Shown here one piece after another: positions 45,300-56,328 of a stretch of DNA of 64,000 bases. How positions within the stretch are numbered: position 1 is the first letter of the stretch; the number at the start of each line of letters is the position of its first letter. The position numbers and the translations under genes were made by a program. Source of the stretch: Quercus robur (lineage: Eukaryota; Streptophyta; Magnoliopsida; Fagales; Fagaceae); NCBI RefSeq assembly GCF_932294415.1, contig NC_065541.1, positions 49,888,290 to 49,952,289 of the forward strand, given 5' to 3'. Below the pieces are notes generated by a model. That model saw only the letters and a list, made by a program, of their open reading frames with translations. It was not told the DNA's origin and did no database searches.

Positions 45300-46226
45300 A
45301 CCACACAACGGTTGGGAATTCTGAGACGCCCAGCCACCTCAAGATTCTTTTGAGGCTTAAAAATCACAAGACAAGAGACGAAAATCGTGGGGCCAACTAT
45401 TTTGTGAATAAAAGTGGAATATGCTCAATGAAATTGTTTGCATTCTGTTTATATCTTCTTGGACTTAAGACTGAGTCCAGTGATACGCTAATTACAGATT
45501 ACAAATTGCAATGTGTTTTTCATGAAGTAGTCCTGAAATAAAGGATAAAAGGGTAATGAGTAATAGAATTCTTGTGGTTATTATCATCTTTAGCTATAAT
45601 GGAACCCACCACAGAAACTATCTTTCCTAGGACCTTCCCCTCTATTTATTTATTTATTTCATCTTAGTCATATAAGATATGAAACAAGAAAATGCTATAC
45701 AGAAATTTTTTTTTTTTTTTTTTTTAAAATTGTGATAGCATAGATAAAGCATAATTACCTATAGATGGCTCACAACATGTAATTAATGAGATTTTTATTG
45801 TTATTAATAATTGTATGAGATTGGATCAAACTATGGATCAGTACATGATCCACTCTATTTCACTTGAAACATATTATAACTAAGATTTTATGTTTAGTAC
45901 ATGCCAAAGTGATTTTCATTTAAAATTTTAAATGTTGTGACTTGTGACATTGAATACACTTTTAAATTTGTAATTTATAATCTGAACCATGAAATTAATA
46001 AATTTTATTCAGAGAGTAGTGAGAATATCATATCAACAATGTCTATGTTAAAAATTGTGTCACATTCCTATTGGATAGCCGATCCCAATTTGGCCATTTT
46101 TGATAGGAAGGTCAACTTGGTTACTTTTGAGGATATTTTGTGTGTGGAAGGAATGTCTAATCCTTGTCAAAAAAATAATGTAATCATTATAAATATAAAA
46201 AAAAAAAAAAAAAAAACTAATGAGTA
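45300..46226. other. GBSSI upstream region
   Basis: AT-rich, with a TTTA repeat at about 45644-45659, poly-T at 45707-45725 and poly-A at 46199-46216. No clear TATA box or gene; it should hold the GBSSI promoter. Confidence 0.45.
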
Positions 46227-46735
46227 TTTCTTGTTCACCAAGGAATATGATGTGAAGGCATATATAGAAGAGATCTTATAATTTCACATGGAATGATTTT
46301 TTGCATTTAAAGGATTTCTATTACTTTCAATTAATAATAGAGAATTATTGAGTGAGTGATTAAAAAAGAGTTAAAGAATTCATAGTTTTAATTTAAGCAT
46401 ATGGTAAAATTATGCTATACGATTTGTAATTTTTATATTAAGTCACATAATGCAAACATGACATGTATGAAATGTTTCTTGTTCACCAAGAAATATGATT
46501 TGAAGACTTTTATATATGTATATATATATAGAAGAGATCTTATAATTTCACATGGAATGATTTTTTTGTATTTAAAGGATTTCTGTAACTTTTAATTAAT
46601 AGAGAATTATTTAGTGGGTGATTTAAAAAGAGTTAAAGAATTCATAGTTTTAATTTAAGCATATGGCAAAATTATGTTATATGATTTTGTAATTTTTATA
46701 TTAAGTCACATAATGCAAACATGACATGTATGAAA
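46227..46735. repeat. Tandem duplication, about 250-bp unit, two copies
   Basis: TTTCTTGTTCACCAAG starts at 46227 and again at 46475. The units (46227-46474; 46475-46735) match along their length, ending in AACATGACATGTATGAAAT, with small indels. Confidence 0.85.
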
Positions 46736-46777
46736 TAAGTTTTATTATTAAAGCAAAACGTTATGATAGATTATTAT

Positions 46778-47540
46778 TGTGGAGGGACGAGGATCCAAAG
46801 CAGTAATAAAGTTGGCAAGGGTATGTTCGAGGAGGGGAATTTCATGAAGAATCCTTAGAGAGGACCTATTTAACTAATAAGGAATTCGGGATATTGCCGT
46901 TGATGAAGATGCTGAGGACTCCTACTTAACCTTGGAAAGTCAAGAATCAGGTATGAAGGGAGCACGATGCAATCCCAAGGGGAACAAAGGTAGCTTGGTG
47001 TTGAACGAGGAAGAGAAGAAAAAGGAAGGACAAGGCAGCCATCCCCTCAGCATTAAATGCACTGCAACCACTTAGCTAGTCGCTTTAATGGGGAAATGAA
47101 CATGAACAATGTTTCTCACAACTCATATTTTGGTGTAAAAACCTTTTAGCAAGGTCTTGATGAGACAAGTATCAAGAAAGTTTGATCATAATCCTCCAAA
47201 TGTAAGATCTAGATGCATCCTTGCTAAATTGTATAAAGCCAAGAAGCACCTGGATCAAGGGACTGAAAGAGGAGAAGAGAAACAAAAAGAGAGAAAAACC
47301 ATCCAATTGTATCTTCTTCCTCACATTGAACCTGAGGACGAACACTTAGCCAATTGTCAAACTTTTTCCTGTTGAATGCTACTATTTCGCATATAGTTTT
47401 TCGTCTGACTGTCATCTCTTGTTACATAACGGGTATTTAAAGATTGACCTTGCATCCCATTTTTAAAAATTAATTGTGTGAGTGAACAGTAACTGGATTA
47501 AAATCAACCTTAGTTATTTGATTTACATTTCGCCCACACA
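46778..47540 (+). mobile_element. Probable solo LTR (family shared with 62188-62994)
   Basis: It starts TGTGGAGGGACGAGGATCC and ends CGCCCACACA; flanking 5-mers ATTAT and ATTAA match at four of five positions. It shares blocks such as CTGATGAGACAAGTAT-like and TTAATTGTGTG with the LTR at 62188-62994. No primer-binding site or coding sequence follows. Strand is nominal. Confidence 0.65.
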
Positions 47541-47550
47541 ATTAATATAA

Positions 47551-49239
47551 TCTATATATATATAAAACCAAAGCCTCTGCTGGCACCACAATTTTCCACG
47601 TCAGTACAATATTTAAAACCACAATTTTCCACATCAGCACAATATTTAAAAAATAAATAATAAAAATAAAAACATTATAACTCCTCAAAACCCTAGCAAC
47701 CTTACCTCTCTCTCAAGTTAAGAAATATAAAGCCACAGTTTTTGCAAACTCTCTCTCTCTCTAGACGTAGGAAGCCCTAAACGCACGGTATAGCATTCAA
47801 AATCTACAACGCACGGTATAGATTTTAGTTTATAAAGTTCAGCTTTTGTAAGGTTAGTTTTGTTTATATATTAATTAATACATAGTACTTTATTCACCAT
47901 TGAATACTCATATAATCAATTTCCAATTCAGTTTTCAAGAATTAAACCAAAATTCTAATTGTGCTATCATAAAATATTATTATTAGTATGAATTTTATGG
48001 AGTTGCGGTGTTCAGGAATTAAACCAAAATTCTTTTAAATTATCTATAATATTTTGTCCTCTGAAAATTTTCTCTCTTTAATTTTATTATGTTGTGTTTC
48101 TTAAGTTATAGAGAGATTTTCTTCTTTATTTTAAATTTTATGGGATGTAAAGAGATCTTTGATTTTGTGAAATAATTTATACTCTCTCCTTCTTTGATTT
48201 GATTTACTTACTATCTTTGGCACTTGCCATCGGCAATTACTCAGGGCCACTCTTATGGACTAAATCAACTTATTCTCCAGTCACCATCATTGATAAATGA
48301 GAATCAAATCAAGGTTATAGTTTTTCTATTTGGTTGCTAGGGTTTTTGTTCATGAAATTGCTATCTTCTATTTAAAAATTGCACTTGTAGATCAATATTT
48401 ATATTTCTTAACTTGGTATTTTGCACCTATGGCTAAAATTTGTGTGGAGCTTTGGAAGTTCAAAAATCTTTTCTCCATTCACCATGGTTTTTCATTGAGT
48501 AATTTCTTTCTCTCTTACTCCTCTTGACGAGTTTTGTTTTTGACTAGAAGAAAACTTTTTTGCTTTGAAGGTCATGCAGCACTTGTCTCATTTTATTTGT
48601 CCTCACCACAAGGAAAACATCTAGGTAAGGCAAATAATCTATTTTAAAGTTTGAATGGAAATTACCAAGTACAAGAGGTAAATCTTTAAGGGATGAGCTT
48701 AATTGTTTCTTATTTTCAATAATAAATCATTTTATTGCAATACCGGTAATTGTTTGACAAATCCAATATGTTCATATCTCTATAGAATAGAGAATAGTAG
48801 AAGTCAATTTTATTACAACTACTTAAATTGAGTTGACTTAATTCCGTACAATTACAAAGTATAGCATGAAAGATAATGAAATTAATTGTTGTAATTTTTA
48901 TTTTCTTTCCATGTTTTGAATTTCCTCTATATTATTATTACAATTGAGCAAAGATTGAGAAAGTAACATTACTACTCTAATTTGAAGTTTAATGTGTCCT
49001 TCTCAAGTCATGGTCTTTATTTATATATTTGCAGTTTATATTTCTAACCGTTGATGAGAAATTAAGGCTCAGTTGCACAATATGTGTAAATTCTTCAGAA
49101 GGCTACTTTAAATAGTAAGTCAATGTGTCTCTTACATTTGGGTATTAGTTAGAATTGTTTTCAAATAATTGTACCAATAAAAGTGAATGTGTATAAATTT
49201 TGTTTAACTATCTCGTGTATCGCACGGGTTAGCGACTAG
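47551..49239 (+). mobile_element. Non-autonomous Helitron-like element
   Basis: The 5' end is TCTATATATATATAAAACC (Helitron 5'-TC). The 3' end is CGTGTATCGCACGGGTTAGC then GACTAG, with a CGTG/CACG stem shortly before the CTAG terminus, matching the 3'-hairpin plus CTRR rule. There is no target duplication. The left flank base is A; the right one is C rather than the usual T. No Rep/helicase coding. It sits 10 bp from the end of the solo LTR. Confidence 0.65.
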
Positions 49240-49403
49240 CATATAATAAATAATGAAATTTATGTTACTTTTCTGAAAATGCTTGAAGTATAATTTTATT
49301 TGGTGTATTATTTTTAAGCCTAAAATGCAAAATTCACTATCTAAGTTTTATTAGAATTCATTCAATCATCTAACTTTGCTTTTGTTTATTTCAGTCCTTC
49401 TAA

Positions 49404-49603
49404 GGGTGTGTTTGGATACTGTTTATTTTGCTGAAACTGAAAAATTATTACTGAAAATACTGTAAATAAAGGTAAAAGTTAGTTGAAATAGTATAGTAGG
49501 CCCATGAATAGTGCCAAAAAGTGCAGTGGAGCCTATGAATAATAGTAAAAATGAGCTGAATAGTGAAATAATTTTAATTTTTCATTTCAATCCAAACGCA
49601 CAC
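49404..49603. mobile_element. Tourist-like MITE 1 of 3
   Basis: 200 bp; ends GGGTGTGTTTGGATACTG and (reversed) GTGTGCGTTTGGA; flanked by TAA at 49401-49403 and 49604-49606. Confidence 0.75.
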
Positions 49604-49606
49604 TAA

Positions 49607-49844
49607 GTATATGTTTGGATCTGGATGAAAAGCCAGTGTCTACGTCTGGCGTTTCCTTATTCTTTTTTTTTTTTTTGAAGCACGCGGATTACACTATTCA
49701 CTCATTGTTCATGGGACCCACAACTACTTTATTCAGGAAAAAAAATATTAAAAATGGGTCTCACGGCACTATTCACACATTTAAAATTTATTTTACTACA
49801 GTGTTTTCAGTTTTCAGCAAAATAAGCCGTATCCAAACGGACCC
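49607..49844. mobile_element. Tourist-like MITE 2 of 3
   Basis: 238 bp; ends GTATATGTTTGGATC and (reversed) GGGTCCGTTTGGATAC; flanked by TAA at 49604-49606 and 49845-49847, sharing the left TAA with MITE 1. Confidence 0.75.
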
Positions 49845-49847
49845 TAA

Positions 49848-50031
49848 GTACGTTTGGGTTCCTTGTGTTTGCGTCTAGCTCCTGCATTTGTGTTTTTTTT
49901 TTTTTTTTTTGAGCCAGCACCTCTTGCACTGTTCATGGGACATGAACAGTGCATTTAGGCCAATGAACAGTAACTTTTTTATTATTTTTTTTTATTGTTT
50001 TTAGCAAAATAAACAGTATCCAAACAGATCC
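49848..50031. mobile_element. Tourist-like MITE 3 of 3
   Basis: 184 bp; ends GTACGTTTGGGTTCC and (reversed) GGATCTGTTTGGATAC; flanked by TAA at 49845-49847 and 50032-50034. Confidence 0.72.
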
Positions 50032-50129
50032 TAAATATCAAGTTATACCATTAAGGTTATTCATCAACTTTTGTTAAATTTTGCGATTAATTGACAAAAT
50101 TTTTAAATTTAAAAAAAAAAACCAATTAA

Positions 50130-50280
50130 TGATTGAAAAATATTTTCCAAATTAAAAGAAAAAATTAACCAAAACACCAATTGGTTTTTGAGTGTAGACA
50201 AGGATCGAACCTTATATCTCTTATTCGATGACAAGAAATTTTACTAGTTGAGCTAACTGAAACCCACTAAAACCCAATTA
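50130..50280 (-). mobile_element. tRNA-derived SINE-like fragment
   Basis: The minus strand holds a box A-like TTAGCTCAACTAGT and, about 35 bases on, a box B-like AGGTTCGATCC, then TTGTCTACACTCAAAAACC and an A/T-rich tail. This spacing and sequence fit the tRNA-related head of a plant SINE. It does not fold as a full cloverleaf by eye. Confidence 0.5.
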
Positions 50281-50422
50281 TAACTCATTATTTACTTGTT
50301 AGAAATCTATATATCGACATATATAATAATAGGTGAAACTGAGAGAAACTCAAATTGAAATTCCAAATTAGAATTCCAGTTTTGTGCTATGTGTCCTAGA
50401 TTATTTATTTTTTAAAGAGTTT

Positions 50423-51222
50423 TGTAAGGGCACGTTTTGGTTCTCGAGCCCAAAAGGTAAAAGGATTAAGGCCCAAAAAGTCCAACACAATGAATTTGTA
50501 GAGAGTGGGTTGGAAATTAGACTTCAATGAGTTGGACAACAATCATAATAGGTTAAAGATGACAAGAAAACAAAGATAAACAAGTTTTGTGCAAAGAAAA
50601 TCTTTCTCGGCAATGTCCGAGAAGAGTAGTTCTTGTATATATTTCTCTTGGACTTGATTACAATTACAGTTCTTATTGTTACAGTGTTTTCTTCACAGAT
50701 TCTCCCCTCCCCTAGTAATGGGGTCTTTCTTCTTTATATTATCCTGTTTTGTTTCATATTAGCCCTCCACGTGTAGATCAAGTTGCTGGCTTTCATCTTT
50801 GTTCCATCAGCACCTTCTTGAAGTCTTTGGGGGTAGCTGTAAGGGTAAATAATACTATTCAGGTATCACCTCCACATTAATGCGGCCAAGGAGTTAGTTG
50901 CAGATCATTTAATGCAATGGTAGTAGCTTTTTCCTAGATATTTCTCAGTTTCCCTTTGTCCTGTTTCCTCCTTATGTTTATCCTTATTAGTAGAATTGTT
51001 TAGAGTGTTGCTCTTGATGGCAGGTCAAACTTTCTGACCTTTACTCTGCTTAGCTGATGAGGTATTTCTCCTCGAACTACCTTTCCAAACTTTCACGACC
51101 AAAATCCCTCCATAACCTACTGATTTGTACATCTTCGCTAATGTTTAACTGTCCTCGGATTGCTAATGTCCTCAGACAAAGCCCACGACCCAACATGCAT
51201 TCCTGGGCCTTTCACCCTTACA
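50423..51222. mobile_element. Solo LTR with perfect target duplication AGTTT
   Basis: 800 bp, TGTAAGGGCACG to TTCACCCTTACA, with inverted ends TGTAAGGG/CCCTTACA. AGTTT lies at 50418-50422 and 51223-51227. There is no internal region. Related to the LTR-like sequence starting at 63201. Confidence 0.88.
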
Positions 51223-51227
51223 AGTTT

Positions 51228-52320
51228 TATTTCTTAATTTTAGAATCATATGTGGGACCATATCATAAATATTCATACAAGTGAGTTATTAAGTACAAAA
51301 ACTAAAAAGTCTAGAATAAATGAATCGTATAAAAAAGAAGTGATTCACAATAATTTTTTTTAAAAAATGACAATTTACATTTTATACTTAATAATATCTT
51401 TACAAATTTTTTTAAAGAGTTAACAAAATATAAAAATGAATATCAATAGTATTTAAATTATATATATACGAATTATATTATGTATCTTATTGTATATCTT
51501 TAAGTGTATCCATGCATGTGCATAAGGTTTACAAGCTAGTTTAGAATAAAGCAACCTATACTAATGAAGTTTTAATTAAATTACTTTTGGTATTTTCTAA
51601 ATAAATTCTAATTTAATTACATTACACAATTTTTTTTACAAATTCTTTTTCTTATAATGACTTTTCATTAACTTTCTCATGCATTATTCATTAAATGGAA
51701 GGTCTTGTGTTTCAGCAAAAAAAAATGGAAGGTCTTGTGTGTTACAGAAATCGCCAACCATTGAGACAGCCAAGAATTTTTGAGTACGCGTACCACGAAT
51801 GTCCCTCTAAATCTAGTAACATACAGTAAGAAGAATTGTGATAAGAATTGGAGATGCAAAGAATCTGTACAAATATCTGTCACTGTCACAAGGAAATTCA
51901 ATGAAAATTTTTTATTCAAAAAAGAAAATTCAATAACATTAAGGAGTACAAAGAAAAACCTATAGCTATAAGCATCTTTGGTAATATAATTTCAAATATG
52001 GAAAGGAAAACTAATTGGGGTACTAAAGTTAATTTATCGTTTGTTAAATTTTCTTCCGACGGAAAACTTCTTAATTTCACAAAAAAAGAAAAAAAGAAAG
52101 TGATATTGGCATTGCCTTGCTTTTTAGGAAATAGTCTGGATGATGTTACACTCTGAAATATATCAAAACAAAAAATATATGCAAAGTATTGTTGTGTATT
52201 CCTTACATTTGCTTTATATAGAATGAAAATTAAATCATATGGTGAGTCTTGTCTTTGTTTTAATGATAAAAATTGTTTCTTGTATCATAAAATTAACGTG
52301 ATTTATAGGTTTTCTCACAC
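51228..52320. other. AT-rich intergenic
   Basis: No gene is seen. A short direct repeat (AAATGGAAGGTCTTGTGT) occurs twice at about 51695-51741. Confidence 0.45.
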
Positions 52321-52330
52321 TTCTTAAAGC

Positions 52331-52340
52331 CTATATAAAT
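52331..52340 (+). promoter_or_regulatory. TATA box upstream of a short ORF
   Basis: CTATATAAAT, about 55 bp upstream of the ATG at 52390, with a purine-rich leader between (AAAAAGTAAAGAAGAAACG). Good core-promoter spacing. Confidence 0.4.
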
Positions 52341-52389
52341 CCAACCATTGCAAATCAATTTTTGCACACTAAAAAGTAAAGAAGAAACG

Positions 52390-52491
52390 ATGGTGTACAA
52401 CAAAACATTGTTGGAATTAGTGATTGCAATGTTGGGAGGTCCTCGATTCTGGAAGGTGTATTTCTACAAGGAATTTTGCATCAACAACTAA
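52390..52491 (+). CDS. Candidate 33-residue peptide, unknown
   Basis: The ATG at 52390 lies in a fair context (ACGATGG) below a TATA box. The peptide starts MVYNKTLLELVIAMLGG and ends FYKEFCINN, with a hydrophobic segment (LLELVIAML) and an aromatic-rich tail. It could also be the first exon of a longer gene, though no clear next exon was found. I do not recognise it. Chance is quite possible for an ORF this short. Confidence 0.25.
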   Translation: MVYNKTLLELVIAMLGGPRFWKVYFYKEFCINN

Positions 52492-53998
52492 AGATGGGAG
52501 GTTGTTCTTGGTATATCATGGAACGTTAGGTCCGTGAACTAATATTATTTCATTCAAATGATATAGTCTAGTAATAATGACACTCTTTTGTGGTGTTTGA
52601 TGTGTCTCTAGTTTGAATCCTATTCCCCCCCCTCCCCACTAAAAATAATAATATTTCAATAATAGAAGTTCTCTGTCTCTCTCTCTCTGTTTTGCTCTTA
52701 TGCTTGCATTTTTTCGTTTTTTACTCTAGGTATCCCAAGGAAATAAATGCATTATAGAACCCTACGTGTTCTTATGAGAAATTGCAGCTCATAAATTTTT
52801 GCAAAAAATTGCAATCCATGTATACACTAGAAGTTTTTTTTTCTTTTTCTTTGAGAAGGAATGTATGCACTTGAAGTTGAAATGCTATTCTCTTTCATGA
52901 TCTATTAGTTGTAGGGCTCCTTATATCCTGGACCCCTTTTGTAACTGCGTTTTCTGGATAAGGGAAAGAAACGAAGATCCTTAAATTGGTTAAAAAATCC
53001 CTTCCTAAGTATTTTAACAAAATTCCCCCCTTTTACTAATTTATTATGCAAACTTATTATTAATGGATTATCTTCAAATCCTATCATATTTGGAAGTCTA
53101 GATATATTAACATATTATTCTGTCTTTTACATTACAGTATAAATATATGTGTGTGTATATATATTACAGTGACTTTTACATGAAAAAAGAAAAGAAAAAG
53201 AAATACACATAGACTCATCTAGTGGAAATAGTAACAATTTTAGAGAAGATTTCAAGGCTGGCCATGAAGATTATTTGTCAATTTTTTTTTTTAAGAATCA
53301 ATTTCATTAATTAATCAATTAACAAATGAAATAATGAGATAAAATGATTTTAATTACAACCAAAATATGTAACTACTCCTACTAGTTGACCCAACTGGAG
53401 AAATACCCACTAATAAGCTAGGACTCTTTTGCCAAATATCTTATTCAGATTAAATTCTACACAGATTTTAGTATAAAACCCTCTAATTACACCTCCTATA
53501 AACTATTGTTACATCGATTTTTTTTTTCAAATAAATATAAACAGAGAGTATCACATACAAACATCATCCAGACTTTTTTCTCTTCTTCTTTCGGAGATAG
53601 GGCGAGGATTTTATCTGAGGGGAGGCAAATATAAAATTCAAGAATAAGAAATATGTTGAAATTTACCTTTGAGGACCAAATGTATTCGAGAATAATAAAG
53701 ATAGAAATAAATTAACACATTGTATACCATATTTGTAAAATGCTCTTCTTCTTCTTTTTTATTCTCTTGCATAAAATTTTAATTAATTCGCGCATTATAC
53801 TCTCTCAAAAAAAAAAAAAAAAAAAATCACGCATTATATTAGCATACTACTAGTGGAAAATAAAAGTAGCATCTATTCGTATAAACAAAATAAAATACAC
53901 AAATAAATATATTTTTTTTGAGAAATAAATACACAAATAATTGTTTCTTAATACATTCCAACTTAATAATTATTGACATATCAAAATGGAATATTTTA
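52492..53998. other. AT-rich intergenic
   Basis: No gene is seen. Poly-A at about 53807-53826 and a TCTCTCTC stretch at 52675-52688. Confidence 0.45.
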
Positions 53999-54755
53999 TG
54001 TAGGGACACAAAATCTTTAACGGCCCGACAGCGACGTTGGGCTCGCACGCGATAAGTCCCTCACAATAATATTTGTAGAGAGTGGGCTTGAAAGGCCAGC
54101 GTTGGATCACAGGGGGACATTTCGGGCCGGACTTTAGGCGAACCAACATGAGATGATGCTTTGGGCTGGATGTTCAGGCCCTTCGATCTTGTATTGAGGA
54201 GGATCTGGCTCCTCGGATAGTGTCTGAGGAGCGGTGGTGTTGTCCCCGATTGCCCGTCGGCGGGTTTTTTAGGTGATGTCCGGCGTATATTCTTCAGACA
54301 TTCTCTTTCATCGAGTTCTTTTTCAGGAGCTCCATGGGAGTGTTTTTCTTGGTCACATAACATTTTCTTTTATACTAGCCTACGTTCGTCGTCCTTCGTC
54401 CACGTGTAGGGTCGATCTTTCCAGGGCAGATATCTGTCCCATCAGTCTAATCCCTGAATTGTGGGAGATGGTCCATAAAGCCTAAAAATCCGGCTCTGTC
54501 TGGGGCGATATCATGTCAATGAAGGATATTTAAAGATTATTTCCGTGAGATATTTTCTGATCTTTCAAGTCTGCCTGTATCCCATTCTTGTCAATGGGGT
54601 TCTGGGCTTTCCGAGGACTGAGCGGTCCTCGGACGTACCTTTGAACCACACCGGGCTCACTATTTTTGGGCTTGGGCCCTGGCCTCCTTTAGTTTGGTGA
54701 CCTGTGGACTCCCCATAAGCGAGCGCGCCGGGCCCATAGACTGTTGGGCCCCACA
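53999..54755 (-). repeat. 3' LTR of young LARD-like element (left copy)
   Basis: TGTAGGGACACAAAATC to GTTGGGCCCCACA; followed by AGCCCCTCAAAACCC, the reversed polypurine tract. Confidence 0.93.
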
Positions 54756-55091
54756 ATAGCCCCTCAAAACCCTGTTGTCCAACGTCTTGGTTGGAAAGGT
54801 GGGTTTTGGTAATACCGAGCCTTGACTGCGGCTCATTTAATTCGGCCCTTGATCAACGTTGATGACTCTTCACCTCCACGAGGGATGCGCCGGTCTACGA
54901 GCCGTTTTTCCTGGATTTATGTACGTGGCCGTTATGCCGCGTGGTTATCTGCAACGTGCCTTTAATCTCTTACCATTTACGAGACCTTCCAGATGCAACG
55001 GTTACTGATGGTGTGGGAGAACGAAACGGCGCGTCATACTCTGGATTTCCTTGAGGATTTGAATGTGTCTCATACCCTCTTCTTCGTCCCC

Positions 55092-55099
55092 TATATAAA
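55092..55099 (+). promoter_or_regulatory. Antisense TATA box in young LARD-like element
   Basis: TATATAAA on the plus strand, 337 bp inside the 3' LTR, opposite to element sense. The leader downstream runs into ATG codons at 55215 and 55266. Confidence 0.55.
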
Positions 55100-55265
55100 G
55101 AGAGAAGACAGAGGGTGACCCTTTCATATCCGAATCCCTCACGTTCTTCCCAGAATCCACTTCCTCCATCCGGTTACTCCCTATTCAATAATACTTATCT
55201 CATAATAATCCACCATGAACAAACCCTTCCTTTCCCAGAAACGCCATGTCCCAACAAAACTCGAG

Positions 55266-55553
55266 ATGGCTCGGTCGGGGCAAGGGTGGCGGAGGCTTAA
55301 GATTTGCCTCCCCATTCTTCTAGCCAAAATCCGAAGCAGGGACTCGTCACACCCCATTCCTGGTGTGACTGAGTCGAAAACATCCCTTGTCATCTCCATC
55401 TGCTCTCTCATGAGCATACCTAATAAGGCTCCCCTTCTCCCTCTTTTGCTCCTTTTACTTTCTTTTCATTGCTTCCCTCTTCTTCTCCTCCTTCCCGCTC
55501 ATGTCCTCCATCTTCTTTTTCCCTTGCATTCTTCAGTGACAAGAGCTTGCTAA
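55266..55553 (+). other. Open frame downstream of antisense TATA (unknown)
   Basis: The ATG at 55266 starts MARSGQGWRRL. The same MARSGQG start is present in the older LARD-like element at about 33395 but stops right after (TGA). The frame here runs to 55553 and becomes leucine-rich because of CT-rich DNA. No known domain. It may be chance reading of a conserved RNA segment. Confidence 0.25.
55341..55375 (+). other. Stem-loop conserved between two LTR elements (second copy)
   Basis: GACTC, GTCACACC, loop CCATTCCT, GGTGTGAC, bulged T, GAGTC. Preceded by AGCCAAAATCCGAAGCAGG as at 33443. Same architecture as 33463-33495, with paired changes (GCG to ACA on one arm, CGC to TGT on the other). Confidence 0.6.
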
Positions 55554-56328
55554 AGTGCTTCCATGTCTTCCAATTCTTCTTCCTTCTCCTTCATTATTTT
55601 TGTATAAGGATCTTCTCCTGATACGAGCAGTACTGAGGCATAGAGTTCAGAAAGACTTTGAAGGCGAATTCAGAAGACACCTGATGGTTTGCTTACTTGT
55701 GTTACGGATGTTGTTACTGTTTTAACAGTTCATTTTTTGTATAGGCTTGTTTTAGCCCTTCCTTGTACGTTGTAACAATTTTTCATATTAATAAAAGTTA
55801 CTGTTACTCTATTTCGTATGTCTTGTTTATATATTTTAACAAATGTGAAAGCGCTGCTCGGCATAATAGTATAGCACTTCAATCGATAATAAATAAGGCC
55901 AAAGTAATCGTTGATAAAAAGATGTCACGATGACTTTAACAAAAATATTATTCAACATGGCAATCCGACCAGTAAGGAATGAGACTTATCTTAAAATTGG
56001 CCGTGATGTGTGTTAAATGCTTCGATAAGATGTAAGAAGTAGCTGTCCGAGGACGTGTTACCCACCGGATGAATGGCCTCTTTTGGTTGACGATCATTAG
56101 GTTGTTCTGCTGTTTTCATGATACGCGAGACTTAACCCTTTCCAGTATTGAAGCCGAGAAATTTCTTCATTCGGGCAGTTGATCTCCCAATGAGCCTGAG
56201 TCCGAGGACTTTGTAAAACCTGGGTTTTGTTCTAGACTTATGCGTTTCATCCTATGTACTTGACTTTTTCCCTTTAGGCTTGAGTCCGAGACTTGGGTCT
56301 TTATCGGTACTAGGTTTTCTCTTTTTAG

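Noticed and set aside
45937-46281. 114-codon plus frame
   Set aside because: Ends in a poly-A-encoded lysine run and overlaps a tandem duplication; AT-rich with no domain.
50200-50275. Functional tRNA gene on the minus strand
   Set aside because: Box A and B-like words are present, but no acceptor stem or clean cloverleaf is seen; better explained as a SINE head.
54061-54363. About 100-codon frame in the left LTR, repeated at 59306-59608
   Set aside because: Both are the same LTR sequence; no start context, no domain, and LTRs are non-coding.
55215-55553. Leucine-rich protein
   Set aside because: Leucines come from a CTTCTC-rich tract; only the MARSGQG start is shared with the related element, where it stops at once.
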